From positions 682,001-746,000 of the forward strand of contig NZ_SJPW01000001.1 of NCBI RefSeq assembly GCF_007860125.1: a DNA stretch of 64,000 nucleotides. The letters are read 5' to 3'. The notes beneath the pieces were generated by a model. It made no database searches and was not told where the DNA came from. It saw only the letters and a program-made list of their open reading frames with translations. Source of the DNA: Rubripirellula tenax (GTDB lineage Bacteria; Planctomycetota; Planctomycetia; Pirellulales; Pirellulaceae). Position 1 is the first letter of the stretch. The number at the start of each line of letters is the position of its first letter. A program made the translations under genes and the position numbers. Of this stretch, positions 8,051 to 17,993 are shown in pieces.

Positions 8051-10485
8051 CGCGGTTGCTTGCCAACACACCGATCGCTTTGGCAATGTTGTTCGCATCT
8101 TGCATCGGTTCGTGCATCGTGGCGAATCGTGGACGCGCTGATTCCATCCTCGGCGAGCAATTGTCGACGTTTACGATCCCATCGCCCGGCGCAAAGGTGC
8201 TCGGGTTTCGATGTGACGTAACAGTCGGAAACGTCATGTCGGCTGGATACGTTCCGGTCGAAATATCGCTTCGCGGCGTCGGCGTGTTTCCAGCAGACCG
8301 CCGTTTGACAGTACGGATCCAGACACAACCGGAGGGCCAAGCGCCGCCACGCAACGGTTTGACGATCAACTTGCCGATCGTCGCGACTCAAGGTTCGTCG
8401 GTCGTAACGGTGAATCGCTATGTGCCGAAGTGGTCGGCTGGCGTTTCGTGGAACGTATCGATCTGGGAGGACGGCCGGCCGTTACCTGAATACGAAGCAA
8501 ACATTGGCAATCGACTGCCGGCCAACGGATTTCGATTTCGCCAACTCTTGCCGGACGAAACGGATTTTAATTCTGTTCTTGTCATCAAAGACGACGTCGC
8601 CACGGTCGACACATTGCCGGAAATGCAATCGATGTTGAACGACTTTTCGTTCGCGTACGGCCGATCATCACCGGTTCCTACGAAGGCAGAGGACCCAACG
8701 TTTTACGAGAACATGCTTCGTTCGAATTGGATGTCGGCGATCGGCCAATCGGAGTTGCCGACGGATTGGCGAGGGTACAACAATCACGACGCCGTCCTGT
8801 TGGATCCGGTCGCGATCGAGCAAGTTCGGTCGAACCCGGCTGGGCTTGCGGCACTGCGAGACTTCGTTCTAGTGGGCGGAATCGTGGTGGTTTACGAAGC
8901 TGGGGAACCAAACGAAACCCTAAAATCGTTGGACTTCGCTTGGACTGACGATGCTGCCGCGCGGCAGCAGATCGGGCCGATGGTGGCACAACTGGAAGCG
9001 ATGCAAAAGAGTGAAGACAAAGAGGCTCGTGAAGAATTGGCAGCCATCAAGTCGCATATCCAGGAGATTCAAGAAGCCGAAAAAAGCGGCAGCAAGAAAA
9101 TCGCAACCGAGTCGCCACAGCCCGGGGCACTTCCGACCGCTGCCCAGCCCAACGGGCTGATGTACGGCACGGCAGTGGATGGCGAAGCAGCGGTCACGAT
9201 CTACGGAGAACTCGAATACTGGTTCCCCACCGACCTAGAGAATGCGATCGAGTACCGCGACAGGGCAGAAAAAGAGTTGGCCGAAATGCGCCGTTCGTCG
9301 CCGATCAATTTGTCGATGCCAAGTCCCGACGTCTTCATGCAGCCCGTCGGCGCTGGCATGGTCATTGGTACGACCGCCGGTATCAATGAACCAGATGATC
9401 AGTCGAAATGGAGCGTTGTTCACGGTTTGTTTGGCTACCGGATTTCGCCGATGTTGCGACGGGGGATTGACCCGATGATTGGCGATCGTCGTTTTGACCG
9501 CTGGTTAATTCCCGGTGTCGCCCAACCGCCGGTCTATACGTTCATGGCGTTGCTTGTTGGTTTCGTTGTCCTGGTTGGGCCCGTCGCCTATCGTAAAACG
9601 TCCAAGAGTGGTCGCAGCTATTTGATGTTTGCGATCGCACCGTTGTTGGCGATGCTGACCACGACCGCCATGTTTGCTTATGGCATCGTGTCCGATGGGT
9701 TCGGTACTTCGACTCGAATACGGCAATTGACATTCATTGACGGTGGGTCGGGCGACGGCGCCGAACGGGTACGGGCAACCTACTTTGCCGGGATTCGTCC
9801 CAGCGATGGGATCCAATTCCCAGCGATCGCCGAAGTCATGCAGTATCCAGAAGGCAGCACGGATTCGTGGCAGGATCGTTTTTTTGAGTCTCCATCGATT
9901 ATCGGTGCAATCAGCATTGACGAAGAAATTCAACGCTTTGATTCGTCGTTTCTGCCGTCCCGCCAACAGTGTCAATTCATTTTGCATTTGCCCCGGCGAG
10001 GCGTCGGCCATGTCGAGTTGGTCGCCGCGACAGAGGGGACGCCCGACAAAATAAAAAGCACGTTTGATTTTCCGCTGCGGTCGATCGTGCTGCGCAATCG
10101 TGACGGCGGCTACTGGACGGCTGACGCCGTTGGGCCCCGTGCGACCATCGACGCGAAGCCGGTCGCGTCAAAGGTTGCCACGAAGTTGATGGGCCGAATG
10201 TATAGCGAATACCGACCCATCTCCGTCACCAAGCAAGCCGGAAATCGGCAAAACTACAGCAACGCAATTTTTGATTTGGTTTTGGATACGAACCGACTGA
10301 TTGATAGCCAAAATGTTATGACCGACGGTTCATTCGAATTGGTGCTGCAGCAACGTTTGCAATCCGACGGCGATATCCCGGCCGGTTACTTCATCGCGAC
10401 GGCTGAGCCAAGCGGCGACGTCATTTGCATCGACGAAGTCGATACCGTCGATAGTGTTCGCTACCTCTTTGGGACGCTTCCGTAG
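8047..10485 (+). CDS. Large membrane protein partnered with an ABC ATPase (Gld/auxiliary-transport type)
   Basis: An 812-residue protein beginning with a signal sequence (LLANTPIALAMLFASCIGSC). A beta-rich extracytoplasmic region follows up to about residue 490, including a helical, charged stretch at about 313-350 likely to be coiled coil. Two membrane helices lie at about 497-518 (FMALLVGFVVLVGPVAY) and 523-548. A C-terminal beta-rich domain of about 260 residues completes it. The arrangement resembles membrane components of planctomycete ABC clusters related to gliding-type (Gld) transporters, but no diagnostic motif is visible. It starts inside the stop of the preceding gene (ATGA) and ends three bases before the ABC ATPase, so the three form an operon. 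Substrate unknown. Confidence 0.65.
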   Translation: MTRLLANTPIALAMLFASCIGSCIVANRGRADSILGEQLSTFTIPSPGAKVLGFRCDVTVGNVMSAGYVPVEISLRGVGVFPADRRLTVRIQTQPEGQAPPRNGLTINLPIVATQGSSVVTVNRYVPKWSAGVSWNVSIWEDGRPLPEYEANIGNRLPANGFRFRQLLPDETDFNSVLVIKDDVATVDTLPEMQSMLNDFSFAYGRSSPVPTKAEDPTFYENMLRSNWMSAIGQSELPTDWRGYNNHDAVLLDPVAIEQVRSNPAGLAALRDFVLVGGIVVVYEAGEPNETLKSLDFAWTDDAAARQQIGPMVAQLEAMQKSEDKEAREELAAIKSHIQEIQEAEKSGSKKIATESPQPGALPTAAQPNGLMYGTAVDGEAAVTIYGELEYWFPTDLENAIEYRDRAEKELAEMRRSSPINLSMPSPDVFMQPVGAGMVIGTTAGINEPDDQSKWSVVHGLFGYRISPMLRRGIDPMIGDRRFDRWLIPGVAQPPVYTFMALLVGFVVLVGPVAYRKTSKSGRSYLMFAIAPLLAMLTTTAMFAYGIVSDGFGTSTRIRQLTFIDGGSGDGAERVRATYFAGIRPSDGIQFPAIAEVMQYPEGSTDSWQDRFFESPSIIGAISIDEEIQRFDSSFLPSRQQCQFILHLPRRGVGHVELVAATEGTPDKIKSTFDFPLRSIVLRNRDGGYWTADAVGPRATIDAKPVASKVATKLMGRMYSEYRPISVTKQAGNRQNYSNAIFDLVLDTNRLIDSQNVMTDGSFELVLQQRLQSDGDIPAGYFIATAEPSGDVICIDEVDTVDSVRYLFGTLP

Positions 10486-10488
10486 ACG

Positions 10489-11520
10489 ATGAATTTTATT
10501 CCCGAAACTGATTCCGTTCCTGGCGCCGAATCTAGCACCGAATCCGTCGCCGAGTCGATGGTCGTACCCGCGGTACACGTCGCGACGGATGACTGTATCG
10601 AACTACGACGGTTGCACCGGTTCTTTGGAAAGACGAAAGCCGTCGAAGATATCTCGTTCACGGTTCGGCGCGGGCACGTGTTCGGCTACATCGGACCTAA
10701 CGGCGCGGGCAAGACGACGTCGATGCGGATACTGGCGACGTTGGATTTGCCCAGCTACGGTGACGCGTTCGTCGATGGATTCTCGGTTGTCAACGATCCC
10801 GAACACGTTCGCCGCCGGTTGGGATTCATGCCCGATTCGTTCGGCACCTATCGCGACGTGAACTGCACCGAGTACCTAGATTTTTTCGCTCGAGCTTACG
10901 GTTTGGTCGGCCGCCAGCGGACCGAGCGATTGGCTTGGGTGCTGAATTTTACAGGGACCGAAGGGATGGCGGAAAAGCCCATCCGCGGACTCAGCAAAGG
11001 CATGAAGCAGCGGTTGTGTTTGGGCCGCGCTTTGATCCACGACCCGGCCGTCATGATTCTGGACGAACCGGCGGCAGGACTTGATCCGCGCGCGCGAATC
11101 CAGCTTCGGAAGATGATTCGCGAATTGGCCGATCGAGGCAAAACGGTGCTGATCAGCAGCCACATTTTGACCGAACTCGCCGAAATGTGTGACAGCGTCG
11201 GTATCATCGAACAGGGCCGGCTATTGGCCACCGGCAGCGTCGAACAGATTCAACATCAACGCGAGACCCATCGCGAATTAAAGATTCGCATTTTGCACAA
11301 CGCCGACGGAGCCGGTGCCAGCTTGAGTGCGGTAGATTCGGTCACCAACTTGATCGTCGATGGCGAATTGTTGAAGTTCGAATTTGCCGGGGACTTAGAG
11401 GCCCAGGCGGGATTGGTCTCGCACTTGGTTCAACAAGGTTTCGCGGTCGCCGAAGTCGAATCGCACAAGAAGAGTCTCGAGGATGTTTTCTTGCAGGTCA
11501 CCGAAGGCTTGGTGCAGTAG
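10489..11520 (+). CDS. ABC transporter ATP-binding protein
   Basis: A 343-residue ATPase of the exporter type (CcmA/NatA-like). Visible are Walker A GPNGAGKTT (residues 69-77), the signature LSKGMKQRL, Walker B 'AVMILDEPAAGLDPRAR' and the switch histidine in 'VLISSHILTE'. After the nucleotide-binding domain a C-terminal extension of about 90 residues (from about 255) matches the accessory region common in this subfamily. The first 35 residues are rich in Ser, Glu and Val and not part of the fold, so translation might start further in. It is the last gene of the operon with the membrane proteins at 7697 and 8047. No classical six-helix permease is encoded next to it. Confidence 0.9.
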   Translation: MNFIPETDSVPGAESSTESVAESMVVPAVHVATDDCIELRRLHRFFGKTKAVEDISFTVRRGHVFGYIGPNGAGKTTSMRILATLDLPSYGDAFVDGFSVVNDPEHVRRRLGFMPDSFGTYRDVNCTEYLDFFARAYGLVGRQRTERLAWVLNFTGTEGMAEKPIRGLSKGMKQRLCLGRALIHDPAVMILDEPAAGLDPRARIQLRKMIRELADRGKTVLISSHILTELAEMCDSVGIIEQGRLLATGSVEQIQHQRETHRELKIRILHNADGAGASLSAVDSVTNLIVDGELLKFEFAGDLEAQAGLVSHLVQQGFAVAEVESHKKSLEDVFLQVTEGLVQ

Positions 11521-11547
11521 TTCGGGATTCGCTTTGCCAGCGCAATC

Positions 11548-13050
11548 TTACGCCAAAAATTCTTTCCGCAAACGCGTCAGATATTCTAAGATCGGGCGCG
11601 GTTGCCCGTCGGCATCGATGACGCCCGAGTGACTGTTGACGTGCGGTTCAGCGTCGCTCCACCCGTCCCACACAATTCCGTGGACGATGTGCTTTGCCAA
11701 CAAAGTGCGAATCAAGGGGCCGGCGATTCGCAACTGTTCGGTGGCGGCATCCTTGGTCATCGCGTCGTACTGCAGCACTTCGCCCGGCGCCTGGGCTTTC
11801 AGGTCGGATCCCGTTCCACCGGGTAACGAAAGTTGAACCAGCAACGGCATGCCCAACGTCGCCCAGCGATCGATCATCGCGCCGAAATCGACGGCTGATC
11901 GTGGCAGCGTGGATCCGGTTTTGTAGTTGACGCGGAATTCCAAACCGATACCGGCCATCTGCAGGCCTGTCCGCACCAACGCGTCGGCAAAGTGCAGCGG
12001 CGAGATCGCTTCACGGCTTTTTGCCATATATTCGCCGAACGGTTGGTCGAAAGTCATGATCGCGGGCGTGTTCGGATCGGTGCGTCGGACGGCGGCCAGG
12101 ATTTCCAATGCCAGCCGCATCGCCTGTTCATCATCCAACTTCAACGGACCGATCGTGTTCAAGCCCGATGCACAATTCCAAAGCTGGACCGAGCCCCGGA
12201 ACTTGGTGACGGTCGTGGTCACGTAGTGCGTTGCCGCCTGCAGGAACGATTCGAAGTTGTCTTCTAAGAGATACAACCAGTGCGGCATCAACCGTTCACG
12301 GAAGTCGATCAACGGTCCACCGATCACGCGAACTCCGCGGCCCGCCAGTGATGCGATCGTGCTTTCGGCCGACTCAAAATCGAAGCGGCCTGAATCGGTT
12401 TCGATATCGGCCCAGTTCAATCGGACGGCAGCCGCGTTGAAACAATTCGCAAACAGATCCATTTGAGAATCGTTCGACGGTGACGGCGGGATCACGGAAC
12501 CGGCAAGCAGGGTACCGATGTTCGGTTCACGCTGTTTCCGGAACGAAATTGATTGGACGCTGTACGATTCGCCCAAGTCGGCAATCGCCGTTTCAAGCAG
12601 TTCGATCGAATGGATCGCGAATCGGGCGCTGGCGGATGGATCGGCGCGTCGACCGGCCGCTTCCAGAAACGCGTCGGTGCCATCGGCTAAAAGGTCAATG
12701 AACTGTGGACTCAAGTTCAATCCCGCACGTTGCCAAGCATCGGATTGAATCCGTGCCCGGTAACAACTGTTCCGTGCAAGTTCCAACGGCAACAGGTGGC
12801 CCTCTTCGCCCAAGGGACGAAGGCTGCACGTGCTGAGCATTCGATAGCCGAATCCCTTGATATCGCACGCCAGGTAAAGTTTTCCTGAAGCGTCGACGGA
12901 GGGTCGATTGATCGAAAGCCGCGAACCGTTGAAACTGTTGAACGACTGGAAGGGCACGCCTTCGATCCCGCAAATGTACGCGTCACCCCAAAGCGACTTG
13001 CTGATGAAGTCGCTGGCCGATTCGGGGACGTCGTAATGAAACTGCCCCAT
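11548..13050 (-). CDS. GH10-fold (xylanase-like) protein lacking both catalytic glutamates
   Basis: A 500-residue protein. Its second half follows the glycoside hydrolase family 10 barrel: 'NWADIETDSGRFDF' (212-225), 'LWNCASGLN' (290-298) where active enzymes have W-D/N-V-x-N-E, 'MPLLVQLSLP' (401-410) where they have I-T-E-L-D, and 'VHGIVWDGWSD' (456-466), equivalent to the strand-8 tryptophan motif. The acid/base Glu position is occupied by Ser/Ala and the nucleophile position by Gln, so classical retaining hydrolysis should be lost. The first 180 residues form a separate beta-rich domain, perhaps carbohydrate binding. No signal peptide is seen. The gene is divergent from purC. It may bind glycans or use unusual chemistry. 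Confidence 0.7.
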   Translation of the reverse strand: MGQFHYDVPESASDFISKSLWGDAYICGIEGVPFQSFNSFNGSRLSINRPSVDASGKLYLACDIKGFGYRMLSTCSLRPLGEEGHLLPLELARNSCYRARIQSDAWQRAGLNLSPQFIDLLADGTDAFLEAAGRRADPSASARFAIHSIELLETAIADLGESYSVQSISFRKQREPNIGTLLAGSVIPPSPSNDSQMDLFANCFNAAAVRLNWADIETDSGRFDFESAESTIASLAGRGVRVIGGPLIDFRERLMPHWLYLLEDNFESFLQAATHYVTTTVTKFRGSVQLWNCASGLNTIGPLKLDDEQAMRLALEILAAVRRTDPNTPAIMTFDQPFGEYMAKSREAISPLHFADALVRTGLQMAGIGLEFRVNYKTGSTLPRSAVDFGAMIDRWATLGMPLLVQLSLPGGTGSDLKAQAPGEVLQYDAMTKDAATEQLRIAGPLIRTLLAKHIVHGIVWDGWSDAEPHVNSHSGVIDADGQPRPILEYLTRLRKEFLA

Positions 13051-13244
13051 GCCGGGTAGCCGAAAATTGGGTGCGGGAATGCAAAATCAGGAAAGGGTTC
13101 GCCGCCGAGAAGGCATACTTCAAGGGTGGAATTGCTAACATAATCAACCAACGCGGGGTTGGCGACCAGACGGTTGCCCCAAGGCGTAAGGTTTGCCACA
13201 TTACGCTCGAATGAAACGATTTCACTGACAACGACGGTTCGAGA

Positions 13245-14126
13245 ATGCACTATTTGTTTGACGATGCCGGGGCGATGATGCGAACCGATTTTCCGCTCCC
13301 TCGGCGGAGCGGTAAGGTGCGTGATGTCTACGATCTCGGCGATCAATTGATGATTGTTAGCACGGATCGCATCAGCGCGTTCGATTTTATCTTGCCATCC
13401 GGAATCCCCAATAAAGGCTGCATCCTTACCTCGACCAGCAAGTTCTGGTTCGATCATCTCGACGTCCGGCACCACCTGCTTTCCACCGAAGTGCCGACGG
13501 CCCTTGCCGACCAGTTCGATATCGAGCCGTTGGTCGGCCGCGTCATGATTACCGAAAAAGCGTCGGTCGTACCATTTGAATGCGTCGTGCGAGGCTACTT
13601 GGAAGGAAGCGGACTGCTCGAGTACCAACGAACGGGCGTGGTCTGCGGCAACTCACTACCGCCGGGATTGCGGCAATGCGACAAGCTTCCCGAGCCGATT
13701 TTTACGCCGGCGACCAAGGCCGAAGAAGGTCATGACGAGAACGTCCGGTTTGAAAGAATGGTCGCTGATCTTGGTGAGGACTTAGCCAATACGCTGCGAG
13801 AAAAGAGTCTCGGCATCTACGGTGCTGCGTGCGAACATGCCCAGCGTCAGGGACTGATCATCGCCGATACCAAGTTCGAGTTCGGCTTGGTCAACGGCGA
13901 AGTCGTCTTGATCGATGAAGTGTTGACGCCCGACAGCAGCCGGTTCTGGTCCGCCGACGTGTATCAGCCTGGCCAGGCTCAACCTTCGTTCGACAAACAA
14001 TTCGTTCGTGAATGGTTGTCAACGTGCGGGTGGGACAAGCAGTCCGATCCACCGATGTTACCGAGCGACGTGATCGAAAAAACGAAGTCGAAGTACGAAG
14101 AAGCGTACCGACGATTGACCCAGTAA
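13245..14126 (+). CDS. purC: Phosphoribosylaminoimidazole-succinocarboxamide (SAICAR) synthase
   Basis: A 293-residue enzyme of purine biosynthesis that joins CAIR and aspartate using ATP. Family motifs are clear: 'RSGKVRDVYDLGDQLMIVST' (nucleotide-binding glycine/basic loop), 'DRISAFDFILPSGIPNKG', 'ECVVRGYLEGSG', and 'LIDEVLTPDSSRFW' near the C-terminus. Length fits the longer (about 290-300 residue) PurC type. The start at 13245 is the most upstream ATG; ATGs at 13275 and 13278 would remove 10 or 11 residues without harming the domain. It stands alone, ending in a palindromic repeat that lies before a convergent gene. Confidence 0.95.
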   Translation: MHYLFDDAGAMMRTDFPLPRRSGKVRDVYDLGDQLMIVSTDRISAFDFILPSGIPNKGCILTSTSKFWFDHLDVRHHLLSTEVPTALADQFDIEPLVGRVMITEKASVVPFECVVRGYLEGSGLLEYQRTGVVCGNSLPPGLRQCDKLPEPIFTPATKAEEGHDENVRFERMVADLGEDLANTLREKSLGIYGAACEHAQRQGLIIADTKFEFGLVNGEVVLIDEVLTPDSSRFWSADVYQPGQAQPSFDKQFVREWLSTCGWDKQSDPPMLPSDVIEKTKSKYEEAYRRLTQ

Positions 14127-14142
14127 CCGTCGCCTAACGTAG

Positions 14143-14237
14143 CCCTGCGACTCCGCTGGCAGGGTGTACGATGTTTTCACATGAACTGCTTCGCAGTTCA
14201 CATCCCGCAAGCGGAGTCGCGGGTCCACATCGAGTGC
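14143..14237. repeat. Composite palindromic repeat, family B copy 1
   Basis: About 95 bases between the convergent ends of purC and the PVC dehydrogenase gene. It contains a hairpin ccctgc/gcaggg (14143-14148 with 14159-14164), a central hairpin (gaactgcttcgcagttc, 14183-14199), and an outer pair gcgactccgc (14147-14156) with gcggagtcgc (14211-14220). A second, clearly homologous copy lies at 30213-30305. It may serve as a bidirectional terminator or be a REP-like element. Confidence 0.75.
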
Positions 14238-14255
14238 CCGAGTTTTGCAACTCGC

Positions 14256-17200
14256 TTACGGCAGCACATCACCTGCTAGCTCGATGCCGAAGGCCGTTTC
14301 TAACTTCGATCGATCAAACGCCAATACGATTCGGTGCTGGCCGGCCGACAAATTCAAATCGGCCAGTTCCCAAATCGGCGTTGGTTTTCCGTCGACCCAC
14401 GCGTCGATGCCCTCGGCCGGCAACTTGACGGCGACGTTGCCGTCGTCCGACAGTTTGACATCGAATCGGATGAAGGACGTCGGTGGCGTTTGTTTGTGTT
14501 GTTGAAACCGATCCAATTCGGAAAGCGGGATCGTGCCGTTGACCGTCGCCGTCATCGGACGCCAAAGCATGTCGGGATCGTCACCGGCCACGGTGTCTGT
14601 GCTGGTTCGATTGAGCTTTCGGTTGGCTTCGGGTGAGAAAACCAGTGTCTCGAATGATCGCAGTAGTGACTGGGTTGAAACGGTGAACTCCGCCGTGCGT
14701 CCAAGCGCCGACATGAATGCGATCAGGTCGACCAATTCGGATTCGGTCAGCGAATCGACCAAGCCCGCGGGCATCAGCGACTTGCCCGGTTTTTCTTGTT
14801 CGATCGAATCGGCGTCGATACGCACTTCTTTCCCGTCCGCAAGACGCAATCGAACCGCTTCGTCGTCCTTGCCGATGACAATCCCGTTGATCAATTGGCC
14901 GTCGTCCGTCAGCACCGAAAGCGTCGTATAGCCTTCCTTGAGCTTTGCGCTGGGGTCGATCAGCGACTCGACGATGTAATCCAGTTGCGCGCTGCCGCCA
15001 AGGCTGATCAAGTTCGGCCCGACGACGGAGCCCGCCGAACCGATCGCGTGACAGTTCACGCACTGAAGCGCTGCGCGGCGATAGATCGCTTCGCCACGTT
15101 CGGCTGATCCGGTGGATTGAACTTTCGCGATGATCGACGACGACCACTCGGGCGAAAGTTTCCAGGACGCGTCTTGCAATTTACCCGCGGTAGCCAAAGC
15201 GCCTTCGATCGATGTGTTGCCGCCCGCCGCACGAACTTGCCCCACCACCATCCGCGCGACATCCGCGTCGATCGACACCCGTTCAATCGCGCTCGACAAT
15301 CGACTGGCGGCTTCCTTTCGGTTGGCCAACTGTGCCACCCAGTCCCCAATTTGCTTCGCGGTGACTTTGTCGTCGGCCGACACCGCCGCAAGCATCGCAG
15401 CAATCCGCCCGATCGCTTCGCCGGGATTCCGCTTGACCATCGCGGCCACCGCAGCGATCCGAGTCGCCGCGTGTGTCGAATCCGCGAGCGTTCGGATCTT
15501 CGCGATGGCGGTCGGCGAATTCAGTGCGCCCAATGCCGCGACACTTTGGGATCGCAGTTCGTCGTTGCCGCTTTCAATCGCATCGAATAGCACATCTTCC
15601 AATGCGCGGACGTTCCATGCGGCGGCCACTGTCGTCACCGTTTCGGCCCAAGCCGAATCGCTGGTCAGCGTATCGACGTTTGTGACCAAGTCGCCGAGCA
15701 CGGGACCGATGCCAGCCGGGATGATCTTGTCGCGTGTCGTCCGGTCGACAAGAGGGGCGAGCAGCGCGAGCGAGCGGGCCTTTTTGTCGACGAGTAAAAT
15801 CTTTGCCAACCGGCCCAGTTGATCGGCATCACCCGCGCCGGCGATCGCATCGACCAGTGCACCCAAGGCTTCGCCGTCGGCAGATTGTGTTTGCAGGAAT
15901 CGCAGCGCCGTTTCGGCAGCCGCAGGACTCGAGATGGCGGACACGGCATAGGCTAGCTGTGCGGGACGATCGGCCCAGTCGATCGGATCCAGAATCGAAT
16001 CGCCGCCGTGATCCGCCGCATAAGTTTCCGCGATGGCGCGAACCGATTGCCAGATCGCAAAGTCCAGGTTCGCATCGATGCTATGGTCGGTTGCCGCCAA
16101 GACAGATGTCATCGCTTCCGTGCCCGAGAGTTGGCCGACCGACACGACCGCCTCCAATCGCGTCGTCGGTTCTGCATCGGACGTCAACGAGCGGGCGACC
16201 TTTTCGATGTGAATCCGCTGGGCAGATTCCGGGGCCATTCGCAATCGTTGTCGCCAGATGCTGCGCAGTGCAGCGCGGCGATACGCCGGATCAATCGCCG
16301 ACAGTCGATCGAGTTCACCAACGACCTCGTCTGGTTTCGTCTCCGCCGCGACTTCGTTGATCCACAGCCATTCGTTCGTCCGCGTACTCGGCTTTTCCGC
16401 CGTCCATGATCGCATCGCCGACATCACCGACGCTTCGTCTCGGGACAGGCGTTTCCAGAGTTCTTGTCGAGCGAATTGAGCCACCGCCAATGAAGGGTCT
16501 TCCAACATCGTGATCAATTCACCGGTTGTCGCCGTCGAAAAATCGGGCCATGGGTCCAGCGGTCGACCATCGAAAGAGACTCGCCAAATGCGGCCGTGCG
16601 TTCGATCGCGACGAGGGTCGCGAAAGTCGACTTCACCATGTTGAATGATCGGGTTGTACCAATCGGCGACATAAAGCGCACCGTCGGGGCCCATGCGGGC
16701 GTCGATCGGGCGAAACGCGACGTGCGGCGTCGTGATGATCTCCGGTTGTTGGCGACTGATGTATCCACTGGCCGACGGCTTGATGCTGAATCGGCAAACG
16801 CGGTGCGACCTAAAATCGCTGGTCACCAGCGAACCCGCCCATTCCGGCGGGATATGAGTGCCCGACAAAATTTCCAACCCACAATGTTTTGGGCTGCCGG
16901 GGTTCATGCCGGCCAACCAACGCGACGCGCCGGGTGACGTGACAAATACCGCATCGGGGAACGTGTAGTTGATGCCTTCGAAAAATGCACCGTCGGTGAC
17001 AAACGATTCGCCGTGCGTGTCGAAACTGTGTCCCCAAGGATTGATGAAGCCTTTACAGAAAATTTCCAATTCGTTTGTCGTTGGGCGATAACGCCAGATG
17101 CCGCCGCCGTCCAAATGCCGCGAACCGTCCAGCGTATCGACGTGGCTGTGGATATAGATCGATTGGTTGAAGTACACGCATCCGTCGGGACCGAACCGAA

Positions 17201-17732
17201 GCGTGTGAATCAGGTGGTGGGTGTCTTCCGTTCCAAAGCCCGACAACAGGACGCGGCGACGATCGGCGCGACCGTCGCCGTCGGTGTCTTCCAGATACAG
17301 CAGCCGAGTACTTTCGGCCACATACGCGGCGTGGGGGCCGTCGGGCAGTACGCCGGTCGGGATCAACAGTCCGTCGGCGAAGACGGTCGCCGAATCACTG
17401 ACACCATCCGAATCGGTGTCGCGCAGCACGACGATCTTGTCGTTCGCTTCTTGGCCCGGTTCGATCTGCGGATACACTTCGCTGCTGGAGATCCAAAGTC
17501 CGCCCTTCGAATCGAAATTCATTTGAATCGGTTTGGCGATATCAGGATCGCCGCCGAACAGTTGGACCTGGGCGCCGTCGTGCAATCGCATCGCGGCAGC
17601 TTCGGCAACCGGATCGGGCGTCGGGATGTCTGTCAGGTCGTTTTGCCCCGACGCATCGCCGGCAAGTGAGGTTCCCAGCAATCCGGCCAGACAAAGCAGA
17701 GTGATCGGGTGGAAAGCGTTGCGTTGACACAT
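14256..17732 (-). CDS. PVC-type membrane-bound dehydrogenase with HEAT repeats and C-terminal cytochrome c domain
   Basis: A 1158-residue secreted protein from the ATG at 17732, which has AGG eight bases upstream and is followed at once by a signal peptide (FHPITLLCLAGLLGTSLAGDA). The N-terminal ~400 residues form a beta-propeller of the Pirellula/Verrucomicrobium dehydrogenase type (TIGR02604), with propeller-like strands such as 'GPDGALYVADWYNPIIQHGE'. Middle residues (~420-860) are HEAT-like helical repeats. Near residue 890 is the haem c site CVNCH, in the planctomycete haem-binding domain (TIGR02603). A final ~150-residue beta domain closes the protein. It probably oxidises a sugar or alcohol and passes electrons to the haem in the periplasm; the substrate is not predictable. 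It is divergent from the hydrolase-fold gene at 17994. Confidence 0.88.
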   Translation of the reverse strand: MCQRNAFHPITLLCLAGLLGTSLAGDASGQNDLTDIPTPDPVAEAAAMRLHDGAQVQLFGGDPDIAKPIQMNFDSKGGLWISSSEVYPQIEPGQEANDKIVVLRDTDSDGVSDSATVFADGLLIPTGVLPDGPHAAYVAESTRLLYLEDTDGDGRADRRRVLLSGFGTEDTHHLIHTLRFGPDGCVYFNQSIYIHSHVDTLDGSRHLDGGGIWRYRPTTNELEIFCKGFINPWGHSFDTHGESFVTDGAFFEGINYTFPDAVFVTSPGASRWLAGMNPGSPKHCGLEILSGTHIPPEWAGSLVTSDFRSHRVCRFSIKPSASGYISRQQPEIITTPHVAFRPIDARMGPDGALYVADWYNPIIQHGEVDFRDPRRDRTHGRIWRVSFDGRPLDPWPDFSTATTGELITMLEDPSLAVAQFARQELWKRLSRDEASVMSAMRSWTAEKPSTRTNEWLWINEVAAETKPDEVVGELDRLSAIDPAYRRAALRSIWRQRLRMAPESAQRIHIEKVARSLTSDAEPTTRLEAVVSVGQLSGTEAMTSVLAATDHSIDANLDFAIWQSVRAIAETYAADHGGDSILDPIDWADRPAQLAYAVSAISSPAAAETALRFLQTQSADGEALGALVDAIAGAGDADQLGRLAKILLVDKKARSLALLAPLVDRTTRDKIIPAGIGPVLGDLVTNVDTLTSDSAWAETVTTVAAAWNVRALEDVLFDAIESGNDELRSQSVAALGALNSPTAIAKIRTLADSTHAATRIAAVAAMVKRNPGEAIGRIAAMLAAVSADDKVTAKQIGDWVAQLANRKEAASRLSSAIERVSIDADVARMVVGQVRAAGGNTSIEGALATAGKLQDASWKLSPEWSSSIIAKVQSTGSAERGEAIYRRAALQCVNCHAIGSAGSVVGPNLISLGGSAQLDYIVESLIDPSAKLKEGYTTLSVLTDDGQLINGIVIGKDDEAVRLRLADGKEVRIDADSIEQEKPGKSLMPAGLVDSLTESELVDLIAFMSALGRTAEFTVSTQSLLRSFETLVFSPEANRKLNRTSTDTVAGDDPDMLWRPMTATVNGTIPLSELDRFQQHKQTPPTSFIRFDVKLSDDGNVAVKLPAEGIDAWVDGKPTPIWELADLNLSAGQHRIVLAFDRSKLETAFGIELAGDVLP

Positions 17733-17993
17733 GGTGGACCTGGCAAAACGGTGATCGGCGGGAAGCCCAGAGTATAGACGCAAACCGAGCGGACTTTGCG
17801 ACCGACGATTCACGGGCATCGTTTGGCACAAGGCCGGGATCTCCGTCGCTTGCCAATGTTTGACCGGTGAACGCCTCACACCTAACCTTGGGAGAGAGTA
17901 AACTGGGTGTCTGCCCCGAACTCTTCTCTTCCCATGAAGTGTCGCGACGTTTTCCCCGTCGTGACGCACGGCAAAGTCGAAAAGGTAACTCGA

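Noticed and set aside
12717-13628. 303-codon open frame on the minus strand across the GH10-like and purC starts
   Set aside because: It overlaps two well-supported genes and contains no family motif.
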